The notes under the pieces were generated by a model. The model saw only the letters and a program-made list of their open reading frames with translations. It did no database searches and was not told where the DNA came from. Of a stretch of DNA of 64,000 bases, positions 25,314 through 33,799 are shown piece after piece. Numbering within the stretch: the stretch's first letter is position 1; the number at the start of each line of letters is the position of its first letter. This DNA is from Bacillota bacterium (lineage in GTDB: Bacteria > Bacillota > Clostridia > Acetivibrionales > JAEZXR01), in assembly GCA_023419605.1 (NCBI GenBank), contig JAEZXR010000125.1, forward strand, positions 86,749-150,748. Direction: 5' to 3'. A program made the translations under genes and the position numbers.

Positions 25314-27278
25314 ATGAAAAAAAGTATCAAAAAACAAGTTCTAGGTTTGTTTCTGGTGTTGGCCTTACTGCTTTCAATAGTGCCAGTACCCTTTACTACA
25401 GTGAATGCGGCTGCTTCAAAAAATATTATTGTATATTTCCCTAACTGGGGCATATACAATGCCGCTCACCAGTCCATGACCGTAGGCATGATGCCGTGGA
25501 GCAAAATCACGGTTATAAACCATGCCTTTTTCGAAGTTGATTCCAGCTTTAAACTGGCTTCAACCGACACCTTTGCCGATTTCGACAAAATGATGGATCA
25601 TTCTGAAGGTTGGGATACCAATCAGTTAAGAGGACATTTCGGCGAATACAAATACTATAAGAGCCAGTATCCCAATGTCAAGATTATGGTATCGGTAGGA
25701 GGCTGGACAAGAGGACAGAATTTCCATGCTATGGCTGCCACTGCATCTACAAGAGCAACTTTTATCCAAAGCATAGTTGACTTCTTGAAAAAGTATCCGT
25801 TTATCGACGGTATCGATCTGGACTGGGAATATCCCGGAATCGACAGAAAACCGGACCCCAATGACCAGTATGACAGAGGGTGCCCCGGCGGACCGGAGGA
25901 TAAACAGAACTTTACATCCTTGTTGAGAGAAATTCGCCAGGCTTATAACAGCAATGGCTTATCCGGCAAGCTTCTTACCATAGCTGCTTCTGCCGGCTAC
26001 GACAAGCTGGAGCTTCAAGAACCGGCCGTATATGCGCAGTATCTGGATTGGCTGAATGTTATGACCTATGATATGCATGGAGCATGGGAGAACACTACGA
26101 ACCACCATGCCCCGCTGTATGCAAATCCCAATGACCCCTCAGGAACATCACCCGTTGATATTAAAAACAGGTATAATACGGATTCAGCCATGAAAACCCT
26201 TACGGATGTTTATAAGATCCCTGCAAGCAAGCTGAATGTGGGCTCTCCTTTTTACTCAAGAGGGTGGAGGGGCGTTACCGGAGGCACCAACGGCATGTAC
26301 GGAACTGCCACAGGTGCTGCAACAGGCACATGGGATAACCCGCAGTCTCCGGGAGGCCAATATCCGTATTTCACATTGAAAACCATGGAAAATCAAAATG
26401 GCTATGTTAAGTATAGAGATGATACATACGCAAAAACACCATGGCTTTATAACGCTTCCCAGGGAATCCTTTTGAGTTATGAGGATACGACATCCCTTTC
26501 AACAAGATGCGATTACATCAACAGCAACGGTTACGGCGGTTTGATTATTTGGGAGATTTCGGGAGATACCTCTAACTTTGAGCTTACAAACCTTGCCTAT
26601 AACAAGCTGATCGGAACCCCTGTTCCAGTTGTCGCAACACCGAGCATAAGCCCGGCTTCCGGTAATTACAGCTCTGCTCAAACCGTATCTGTAACCTGTG
26701 CTACCGCTGGAGCTACCATTCGGTACACCACTGACGGAACGGAACCAACGACAAATTCTCAGGCTTATACTGCACCTTTTAGCGTGGCAGCAACAACTAC
26801 CGTAAAAGCAAAGGCTTTCAAATCCGGTATGACGGATTCATCGACAGCCTCGGCAACCTACACCATTACCAGCTCAACGACGGTAGCCACACCTACCTTC
26901 AGCCCTGCCGGCGGAACCTATACGGCAGCGCAGAGTGTTACCCTTTCCTGTGCTACAGCCGGAGCTACCATCCGGTATACCACCAATGGATCGGAGCCAA
27001 CGGCTTCATCGACCCAATATACCGGTGCTATCAGTGTGGCTGCTACGACGACAATAAAAGCGAAAGCTTTCAAGTCGGGTATGAATGATTCCGCAACTAC
27101 TTCTGCTACCTATACAATCAGTACTGTAGGCCAGCCTAACCCATGGACTGCGGGTACTGCTTACAAGATCGGCGACCTGGTAACCTACAGCGGTAAAATA
27201 TACAAATGCATCCAGGCCCATACTGCATTGACAGGCTGGGAGCCTCCCAATGTTCCTGCACTTTGGACGGCACAATAA
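25314..27278 (+). CDS. Secreted GH18 chitinase A (GH18 - 2x chitobiase-C-like - CBM5/12)
   Basis: This 654-residue extracellular chitinase hydrolyses beta-1,4-N-acetylglucosamine polymers with retention. Signal peptide res. 1-34 (VNAA). The GH18 barrel runs about 36-435, with SVGGW at strand 3 and the catalytic motif D165-GI-D168-L-D170-W-E172 (E172 is the acid). It also has MTYDMHG and the chitinase insertion of the ChiA/bacterial subfamily A type. Two CHB_HEX_C-like repeats follow (about 440-520 and 523-603; each has ATIRYTT-GxEPT). A CBM5/12 (NPWTAGTAYKIGDLVTYSGK...WEPP...LW, 608-654) completes it. GAAAGGGG precedes the ATG. It is the first of four tandem chitinases on the same strand. Confidence 0.96.
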   Translation: MKKSIKKQVLGLFLVLALLLSIVPVPFTTVNAAASKNIIVYFPNWGIYNAAHQSMTVGMMPWSKITVINHAFFEVDSSFKLASTDTFADFDKMMDHSEGWDTNQLRGHFGEYKYYKSQYPNVKIMVSVGGWTRGQNFHAMAATASTRATFIQSIVDFLKKYPFIDGIDLDWEYPGIDRKPDPNDQYDRGCPGGPEDKQNFTSLLREIRQAYNSNGLSGKLLTIAASAGYDKLELQEPAVYAQYLDWLNVMTYDMHGAWENTTNHHAPLYANPNDPSGTSPVDIKNRYNTDSAMKTLTDVYKIPASKLNVGSPFYSRGWRGVTGGTNGMYGTATGAATGTWDNPQSPGGQYPYFTLKTMENQNGYVKYRDDTYAKTPWLYNASQGILLSYEDTTSLSTRCDYINSNGYGGLIIWEISGDTSNFELTNLAYNKLIGTPVPVVATPSISPASGNYSSAQTVSVTCATAGATIRYTTDGTEPTTNSQAYTAPFSVAATTTVKAKAFKSGMTDSSTASATYTITSSTTVATPTFSPAGGTYTAAQSVTLSCATAGATIRYTTNGSEPTASSTQYTGAISVAATTTIKAKAFKSGMNDSATTSATYTISTVGQPNPWTAGTAYKIGDLVTYSGKIYKCIQAHTALTGWEPPNVPALWTAQ

Positions 27279-27343
27279 TTTGTAATGATTGATAAGGCGG
27301 GTTGCTTACGGCAACCCTGCCTTGAATTAAAAGGAGGATATCT

Positions 27344-29002
27344 ATGCAAGTAGGATTGAGTTTCAAAAAAACAGTATCCATTACACTAACATTGGTAATG
27401 CTGTTCGTTATGTTTTCCTGTTCCTTTGTAAGTGCCGCCTACCCGGCATGGCAGGCTGGAACAGCGTATAAGTCCGGAGATATCGTGTCCTACGGGGCAG
27501 ATAATTATAAATGCGTGCAATCCCACACGGCACTTACAGGCTGGGAACCGCCCGTAGTTCCGGCCTTATGGACATTGTACGGCGGAGGTGGTGTTGAAAC
27601 CGTTGCCACGCCTGTGTTCAGCCCTGCCGGAGGAACCTACTCCTCTGCCCAGAGTGTTTCCATAGCCTGTACCACAGCAGGTAGTACCATTCGCTATACT
27701 GTGGATGGAAGTGAACCGGCAGCCTCTTCTACAGCCTATACTACACCCATCAGCGTTGCTGCTACCACTACAATAAAGGCAAAGGCCTTTAAGTCCGGAC
27801 TGAATGATTCTGCGACGGCTTCTGCAACATACACCATTTCCGCAGTCAACACAGTAGCGGCACCCACCTTCAGTCCTGCCGGAGGAACCTACTCTTCCGC
27901 ACAGGCGGTTACACTTGCATGTTCAACAACTGGAGCCACCATCCGGTATACAACCGACGGTTCTACGCCCAATGCTTCCTCTCCAATATATACAGGAGCC
28001 ATAACAGTAGCGGCTACGACAACAATAAAAGCCTTTGCATCGGCGCAGGGGATGACAAGCTCGCCTGTTGTCAGTGCAACCTACACCATCTCGACGACGC
28101 AGACAAATCTTCCTGCGCATATCCTGACAGGCTATTGGCAGAATTTTGATAACGGAGCAAAATGCTTAAAGATTAGTGATGTTCCTACAAGCTATAATAT
28201 TATTGCCGTAGCTTTTGCTGACGCCACTTCAACTCCCGGAGCCGTTACCTTTACGCTTGATTCCGGGTTATCCTCAAAATTGGGAGGCTATACCGAGCAG
28301 CAATTCATCCAGGATATAGCGACTGTAAAGGCACGGGGCCAAAAGGTTATTATATCTGTCGGCGGAGAAAGGGGCGCAGTGAGTGTAGCAAGTGACGCTG
28401 CTGCCGCAAATTTCGCCAATAGCGTATACGCCCTGATGACAAAGTATGGTTTCAATGGAGTAGATATTGATTTGGAAAATGGCATTAACCCCACCTACAT
28501 GACTTCTGCACTGCGGCAGCTGTCGGCAAAAGCCGGTCCAAGTCTTATCATTACCATGGCACCGCAGACCATCGATATGCAATCGCCCAGTGCAGGCTAT
28601 TTCCAGGTAGCATTAAACATTAAAGACATTCTGACTGTTGTTAATACGCAGTACTACAATTCGGGAACCATGTTAGGCCAGGACGGCAAAGTATATGCCC
28701 AGGGTTCTGTAGACTTTCTCACAGCGCTGGCAGCAATCCAATTGGAAAACGGACTGCGGCCGGACCAGGTGGGTCTTGGACTGCCGGCTTCTCCCCAGGG
28801 TGCAGGCAGTGGTTATGTTAGCCCAACCGTAGTGAATGCAGCGCTGGACTGCCTGGCTACAGGGACAAATGGCGGTTCCTACAAGCCTCCCCGCACTTAT
28901 CCGACCATACGCGGTGCAATGACCTGGTCCATTAACTGGGATGCGTCGAACAATTATAATTTTGCCAACACGGTAAGTGCAAAACTTAAAACACTTCCGT
29001 AA
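27344..29002 (+). CDS. Secreted GH18 chitinase B (CBM5/12 - 2x chitobiase-C-like - GH18)
   Basis: This 552-residue protein has the reverse domain order of chitinase A. Signal peptide to about res. 29 (VSAA), CBM5/12 at 30-78 (YPAWQAGTAYKSGDIVSYGA), two CHB_HEX_C-like repeats (86-165, 168-246), then a shorter GH18 barrel (about 255-552). The catalytic motif is N371-GV-D374-I-D376-L-E378, so the first aspartate of the DxxDxDxE signature is asparagine while the catalytic glutamate is kept. Such barrels without the insertion domain are typical of ChiC/ChiD-like endo-acting enzymes. AAAGGAGG precedes the ATG and the gene follows chitinase A by 65 bases. Confidence 0.94.
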   Translation: MQVGLSFKKTVSITLTLVMLFVMFSCSFVSAAYPAWQAGTAYKSGDIVSYGADNYKCVQSHTALTGWEPPVVPALWTLYGGGGVETVATPVFSPAGGTYSSAQSVSIACTTAGSTIRYTVDGSEPAASSTAYTTPISVAATTTIKAKAFKSGLNDSATASATYTISAVNTVAAPTFSPAGGTYSSAQAVTLACSTTGATIRYTTDGSTPNASSPIYTGAITVAATTTIKAFASAQGMTSSPVVSATYTISTTQTNLPAHILTGYWQNFDNGAKCLKISDVPTSYNIIAVAFADATSTPGAVTFTLDSGLSSKLGGYTEQQFIQDIATVKARGQKVIISVGGERGAVSVASDAAAANFANSVYALMTKYGFNGVDIDLENGINPTYMTSALRQLSAKAGPSLIITMAPQTIDMQSPSAGYFQVALNIKDILTVVNTQYYNSGTMLGQDGKVYAQGSVDFLTALAAIQLENGLRPDQVGLGLPASPQGAGSGYVSPTVVNAALDCLATGTNGGSYKPPRTYPTIRGAMTWSINWDASNNYNFANTVSAKLKTLP

Positions 29003-29038
29003 GTTTTTACACTATGGTTTTAATAAAGGAGGATCTAT

Positions 29039-30811
29039 ATGCAAAGGAAAATTTATTTTATGAAAGTATTGTCCGTAATGTTGGTTTTTATGGTGATCTT
29101 TACAGCTTTTTCCGGTATTACCGCGAAGGCTGCCTATCCGGCATGGCAGGCCGGAACTGCTTATAAGGCCGGGGATATAGTATCCTATGGTGCAAGCAAT
29201 TACAAATGCATACAACCCCATACGGCACTTACAGGCTGGGAGCCGCCTAACGTTCCTGCGTTATGGGAACTCTACAGCGGCGGTGGAATTGAAACGGTTG
29301 CGTCGCCTTCTTTCAGTCCTGCGTCCGGAACATATACATCCGCGCAGAATGTTACTATTTCCTGTTCCACAGCCGGTGCTGCAATCCGGTACACCCTGGA
29401 CGGTTCGGAGCCTACCGCTTCTTCCGTACAATACACAGCTCCCATCAATATAGCGGCTACTACTACAATAAAAGCTAAAGCCTTTAAGACGGGAATGAAT
29501 GATTCCGCTACTGTTTCTGCAGCCTATACGATAAATAGTACAAGTAATACGGTTGCAACACCTGCCTTCAGCTTAGCCAGCGGCACCTACACTACCGCGC
29601 AGTCCGTAACGATTTCCTGTGCCACGGCCGGTGCTACCATAAGGTATACTTTAAATGGTTCGGAGCCCACGGCTTCATCCACAGTGTATACGTCTGCCAT
29701 CAATATAGCAGCTTCCACTACACTTAAAGCAAAAGCCTTTAAATCCGGTATGAATGATTCTACAGTCGCCATAGCGCAATATGTGATTGATACCTCGGGC
29801 AATACGGGACTGCAAAAAAGGCTTCTTATCGGGTATTGGCATACCTGGGGCGGGGGAGCCGGCGGCGGAGTTCCCTTTGTGAAACTGAGGGATGTAAATT
29901 CCAATTGGGATGTAATTAATGTATCCTTCGCGGAACCCGTTTCACCGGGAAGCACCGATGGAAGGATGAAATTTGTAATATCCGGTTTGACTGCCGACTA
30001 TACCGTCAATGATTTTAAGGCAGATATCAAAGCTTTGCAGGCCAAAGGCAAAAAGGTTGTTCTTTCCATCGGAGGCTATGAGGGTTATTTCTCCCTCACT
30101 TCAACCGCGGCTGTCAACCAGTTTGTAAGCGATATAAAGGGCTTTATAAACGAATATGGCTTTGATGGAATCGATATTGACCTGGAACAGTCCTCCGTTC
30201 AACTAAACAGTGGCGCAGACCCCGATTATAGGAATCCTGTTTCACCCAAGGTTGTTAATATGATTTCTGCAATCAGAGCCATCTGTAACTCCTACGGATC
30301 GAATTTCATATTGTCCTGGGCGCCAGAGACCTTCTATTTCCAGCTGGGCTACCAATTTTACGCAGGTCTCAATTCAGGCTGCGATCCGAGAGCCGGTGTT
30401 TATATTCCCATGATTCACGCTTTACGGGATAAAACTACCTATGTACACGTACAATTATATAATTCCATGTCCATTATGGCACCCGACGGCAAATACTACA
30501 GCATGGGGAATCCCGAGGCAGTGGTTGCCATGTGCGAAATGCTGTTGACCGGATTCAATGTAGGAGGAAAATCGGAATACTTCTTTACCCCCTTGAGACC
30601 GGACCAGGTTGCCATAGGCGTACCTTCCTCACAGGGAGCCGCCGGCAGCGGACAGATATCCAACGCTGCTCTTCAGCAGGCCTTTACTACCCTGCTTGCA
30701 AAATATCCCGGACTCAGAGGCATCATGTCCTGGTCTATAAACTGGGATTCCTTCCAAAATAATAATTCCTTTGCCATAAGCAATGGACAATATTTGGATT
30801 CAAAACCATAA
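29039..30811 (+). CDS. Secreted GH18 chitinase C (CBM5/12 - 2x chitobiase-C-like - GH18)
   Basis: This 590-residue protein shares the layout of chitinase B: signal peptide (to about res. 30, AKAA), CBM5/12 (31-80), two CHB_HEX_C-like repeats (88-167, 172-250) and a GH18 barrel (260-590). It carries the full motif D376-GI-D379-I-D381-L-E383. The N-terminal 240 residues are so close to those of chitinase B, at DNA as well as protein level, that one gene arose by duplication of the other's 5' half, whereas the catalytic domains differ clearly. AAAGGAGG lies just upstream of ATG; the gap to chitinase B is 36 bases, so the genes are one operon. Confidence 0.94.
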   Translation: MQRKIYFMKVLSVMLVFMVIFTAFSGITAKAAYPAWQAGTAYKAGDIVSYGASNYKCIQPHTALTGWEPPNVPALWELYSGGGIETVASPSFSPASGTYTSAQNVTISCSTAGAAIRYTLDGSEPTASSVQYTAPINIAATTTIKAKAFKTGMNDSATVSAAYTINSTSNTVATPAFSLASGTYTTAQSVTISCATAGATIRYTLNGSEPTASSTVYTSAINIAASTTLKAKAFKSGMNDSTVAIAQYVIDTSGNTGLQKRLLIGYWHTWGGGAGGGVPFVKLRDVNSNWDVINVSFAEPVSPGSTDGRMKFVISGLTADYTVNDFKADIKALQAKGKKVVLSIGGYEGYFSLTSTAAVNQFVSDIKGFINEYGFDGIDIDLEQSSVQLNSGADPDYRNPVSPKVVNMISAIRAICNSYGSNFILSWAPETFYFQLGYQFYAGLNSGCDPRAGVYIPMIHALRDKTTYVHVQLYNSMSIMAPDGKYYSMGNPEAVVAMCEMLLTGFNVGGKSEYFFTPLRPDQVAIGVPSSQGAAGSGQISNAALQQAFTTLLAKYPGLRGIMSWSINWDSFQNNNSFAISNGQYLDSKP

Positions 30812-30854
30812 TGAAAAAACCTTATTCCCAATAGAATAGAAAGGGTGAAGTACA

Positions 30855-33305
30855 GTGAAAAAATCCTTCTTAAAAACAATTTCTTTGGCGCTGGTTATGA
30901 TTTTTACATTGATGCAAAATTCCGTTTTGGCATCAACACCAGCTTCGGCGGCAGAAACCACCCCGTCAGACCACCCCAGGAGAATCATTGCATACTTTTG
31001 TGAGTGGGGAAACCAGGAGTTGAAGGGCTATTATACGGTAGACAAGATTCCATGGGATAAAATCACCCATATCAACTATGCCTTCGCAAAGGTGAATTCC
31101 CAGAATAAGATTGATTTTATCGACCGGGCGGCTGCTATAGAAAAAGACTTTCCGGGGCAGCTTGCCAACCTTTCCTATAAAGGAAACTTTAATCTTCTGA
31201 CAAAATACAAGCAGCTTTATCCGGATGTTAAAACGCTTATTTCTGTCGGGGGATGGAGTGAAACTACAGGGTTCTATACCATGTGCGAAACTGCACAGGG
31301 AAGAGAAGCCTTTGCCAACAGTGTTGTAGATTTTTTACGGCAGTATAACTTTAACGGCGTAGATATTGATTATGAATACCCGACATCAACCTCCCAAGCA
31401 GGAAATCCCAAGGACTTCCCAATCGCCGAGTCCAGAAGAGCGACACTTTATAAAAACTATGTAGAGTTAATGAAACTGCTGCGGCAAAAACTGGATGCTG
31501 CTTCTGCTCAAGATGGTACCAGATACCTTCTTACCTGTGCGGCTACGGCTTCCTCCTGGGTGCTTGGCGGAATGGAGCTGGGGGAATATGCTCAATACCT
31601 GGATTTTGCCAATCTGATGACCTACGATTTCCATGGTGCATGGAATGGATACGTAGGACATAATTCAGCCTTATATCCTGATGCAAGAGATCCGGAAACG
31701 GCAGCCTTAGGTGTTCCTGTCCTGAACATCGATTGGGCATACAGGTATTATAGAGGAGTCCTTACTCCGGATAAGATCAACATCGGCGTACCTTATTACT
31801 CCAGAGGCTGGAAAAATGTAAATAAAGGCACGCTTCCGGGCGGATTGTACGGTAGTGCTGCCCAGACCGGCGGCGGAGCTGACGGTATCGACGGTATTTG
31901 GAACGACCCGGCACCGGAACAGCCCTCCGGTACCAATCCCATCTGGCACATGAAAACGCTGGAGACCACTGCCGGGTATCAAAGATATTGGGACGATGTC
32001 ACAAAGGTGCCGTATCTGTGGAATGAGTCAAAAAAGGTATTTTTATCTTATGAGGATGAGCAGTCCATCGGAGAAAAGGTTCAATATATCATTGACAAAG
32101 GCCTCGGTGGAATGATGCTCTGGGAATTGAGCGGCGACTTCGACAAAAAAGCGGATGGTACTTATGGCGTCGGCTATACATTAACAACCTTGGCCTATAA
32201 TAAGTTTAAGACAGCATCTCCTTCAGGGCCTCCGCCAAAGCCTGTTCTTCCGCCCGCAAAAGATTTTAAGCTGACCTTTGGCGGAAAATACGATCATCCG
32301 AATTATACGTATTCCTTAAAAATAACCAATAACACAGGGGCAGACATTCCCGGCGGATGGAAGCTTGAATTTGATATGCCGAAAACCTGTACCTTCACAT
32401 CCTGCTGGAGCGGAACGGTATCAGGGCCTGTTCAAAGTCCCTATGATGCGGACTTTAACCGTTACACCATAACAGGGCCCAGCTATTTATCCATTGCAAA
32501 CAATAGTACCGTTGAGCTTCAAGGCATGATTAAGCTTTGTTTCTCCGGCGGCCCCCAGCGGGTTGTTTTGAATGGAGCTTCTTCATTGGCGGAGAATCCT
32601 TCCCAAAACAATAATTTGCCTGCACCTGCAAATTTGATGGTGGACCAAAATCCGAACAACGGAACGTATACAGTATCTGCCGTTGTACCTGCTGGAAACA
32701 CTGCTACAAGCCTTACCCTGTACGAAGGCTCCACAGCCGTTAAGACGGCTGCTGTAACTCCGAATTCATCGGCAGCACAAACCGTCAGTTACCCTGTTTC
32801 AAACAAGCCTACCGGTTCCTATGTATATCGGGCCGATTTAACAAATACTTACGGTACAACTGCCAGTGCCAACCTGAGTGTTACCGTACAGCCTGCTACG
32901 GTTGAAACAGTGGCTACACCAATCTTCAGTCCTGCCGGTGGTACCTACACCGCCGCACAGAGCGTGACGCTTACCTGTGCCACGGCTGGCGCTACCATAC
33001 GATATACGACGAACGGCACAGAGCCTACAGCTTCTTCTACCCAGTATACGGGCGACATTAATATAGCTGCTTCATCCACACTTAAAGCTAAAGCCTTTAA
33101 GTCAGGCATGAATGATTCTGCAACTGCTTCGGCCGCCTATACTATTAATCCAGGTAATACAGGCACGCCCTGGGCTGCCGGCACTGCTTACAAGGCAGGA
33201 GACCTGGTAACTTACGGAGGGAAAATATATAAGTGTTTACAGCCCCATACAGCCCTTGCCGGTTGGGAACCGCCCAATGTACCGGCTCTTTGGAAAGAAC
33301 AGTAA
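30855..33305 (+). CDS. Secreted GH18 chitinase D (GH18 - CBM2-like - Ig-like - chitobiase-C-like - CBM5/12)
   Basis: The largest enzyme of the cluster, 816 residues, starts with GTG after AAAGGGTGA. Signal peptide to about res. 33. The GH18 domain (about 38-455) contains SVGGWSE and the motif N167-GV-D170-I-D172-Y-E174, again asparagine for the first aspartate, plus MTYDFHGAWNG. It is followed by a CBM2-like domain (about 468-580; TYSLKITNNTGADIPGGW and CWSGTVSGP), an Ig/Fn-like module (about 585-680), one CHB_HEX_C-like repeat (682-762) and a C-terminal CBM5/12 (769-816). The 5 parts make it the most processive-looking or surface-binding member. A terminator after it closes the cluster. Confidence 0.94.
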   Translation: MKKSFLKTISLALVMIFTLMQNSVLASTPASAAETTPSDHPRRIIAYFCEWGNQELKGYYTVDKIPWDKITHINYAFAKVNSQNKIDFIDRAAAIEKDFPGQLANLSYKGNFNLLTKYKQLYPDVKTLISVGGWSETTGFYTMCETAQGREAFANSVVDFLRQYNFNGVDIDYEYPTSTSQAGNPKDFPIAESRRATLYKNYVELMKLLRQKLDAASAQDGTRYLLTCAATASSWVLGGMELGEYAQYLDFANLMTYDFHGAWNGYVGHNSALYPDARDPETAALGVPVLNIDWAYRYYRGVLTPDKINIGVPYYSRGWKNVNKGTLPGGLYGSAAQTGGGADGIDGIWNDPAPEQPSGTNPIWHMKTLETTAGYQRYWDDVTKVPYLWNESKKVFLSYEDEQSIGEKVQYIIDKGLGGMMLWELSGDFDKKADGTYGVGYTLTTLAYNKFKTASPSGPPPKPVLPPAKDFKLTFGGKYDHPNYTYSLKITNNTGADIPGGWKLEFDMPKTCTFTSCWSGTVSGPVQSPYDADFNRYTITGPSYLSIANNSTVELQGMIKLCFSGGPQRVVLNGASSLAENPSQNNNLPAPANLMVDQNPNNGTYTVSAVVPAGNTATSLTLYEGSTAVKTAAVTPNSSAAQTVSYPVSNKPTGSYVYRADLTNTYGTTASANLSVTVQPATVETVATPIFSPAGGTYTAAQSVTLTCATAGATIRYTTNGTEPTASSTQYTGDINIAASSTLKAKAFKSGMNDSATASAAYTINPGNTGTPWAAGTAYKAGDLVTYGGKIYKCLQPHTALAGWEPPNVPALWKEQ

Positions 33306-33430
33306 TAGATACTCTGTGGGGGGTTTGCGTTAAAAAACAATACAACTAAATAAAGGAGTTCTATGACTCTCTTCCGGTGAATGACATGTTGCGACGTTGG
33401 AAACCCGGCAGCATGCCATTCATCTAGAAA

Positions 33431-33465
33431 GCCCGATTATTTACCGATAATCGGGCTTTTGTTAA
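33431..33465 (+). terminator. Terminator of the chitinase cluster
   Basis: GCCCGATTAT and ATAATCGGGC form a perfect stem with a TTACCG loop, then TTTTGTT. A second hairpin (GAATGACATG with CATGCCATTC) lies just upstream at about 33379-33423. Confidence 0.85.
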
Positions 33466-33799
33466 ATAACTTTAAAACTTCTGTAAACGCTGGATTCTGG
33501 GACGATACTCTGATATAATAGTGCAGAAAAAAGTGGAGATTAGCGAAAAGACCGTGTATGTGAATGAAATTCTCGGTACAGTGCCGCTGGAAGGAAGTAT
33601 GAAAAGTCTAGGGGTTGTACAAAGAGAACGGATAGAGACTATTTGAGCGTAGAGGAGCAGAGAAAATTTAAAATTCACAAGACACGGAAATCGGTTGAGG
33701 GAATTTTGGACAAGGTAAATAGTTTTTTAGGACAAATAAAATGCTAGTATATTTTTGATGTTCTATTAAATTAATGATTACAGAGGTGAGGTGTTTTAT
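33466..33799. other. Gap with possible coding fragment before the GGDEF gene
   Basis: A frame at about 33520-33645 reads QKKVEISEKTVYVNEILGTV and on to a stop. It looks like protein-coding sequence, but it has no start and I do not recognise it. It may be a remnant of a lost gene. GAGGTGAGG at 33784-33791 is the ribosome binding site of the next gene. Confidence 0.3.

Larger units (their letters stand above)
26632..33300 (+). repeat. Shuffled chitobiase-C-like and CBM5/12 coding repeats
   Basis: Seven copies of an about 240-base unit encoding VATPxFSPAGGTYxxAQ...ATIRYT...SEPTASS...AKAFKSGMNDSA occur in the four chitinase genes (2, 2, 2 and 1). Four copies of an about 140-base CBM5/12 unit also occur. 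Neighbouring copies share long exact words, for example TGGGAGCC(T/G)CC(C/T)AA at the end of the binding domain, so the region is prone to unequal recombination. Confidence 0.85.

Noticed and set aside
26632..33300. Regular DNA repeats that might suggest a CRISPR array
   Set aside because: The repeats are long coding units of chitobiase-C-like and CBM5/12 domains in frame, not short repeats with spacers.
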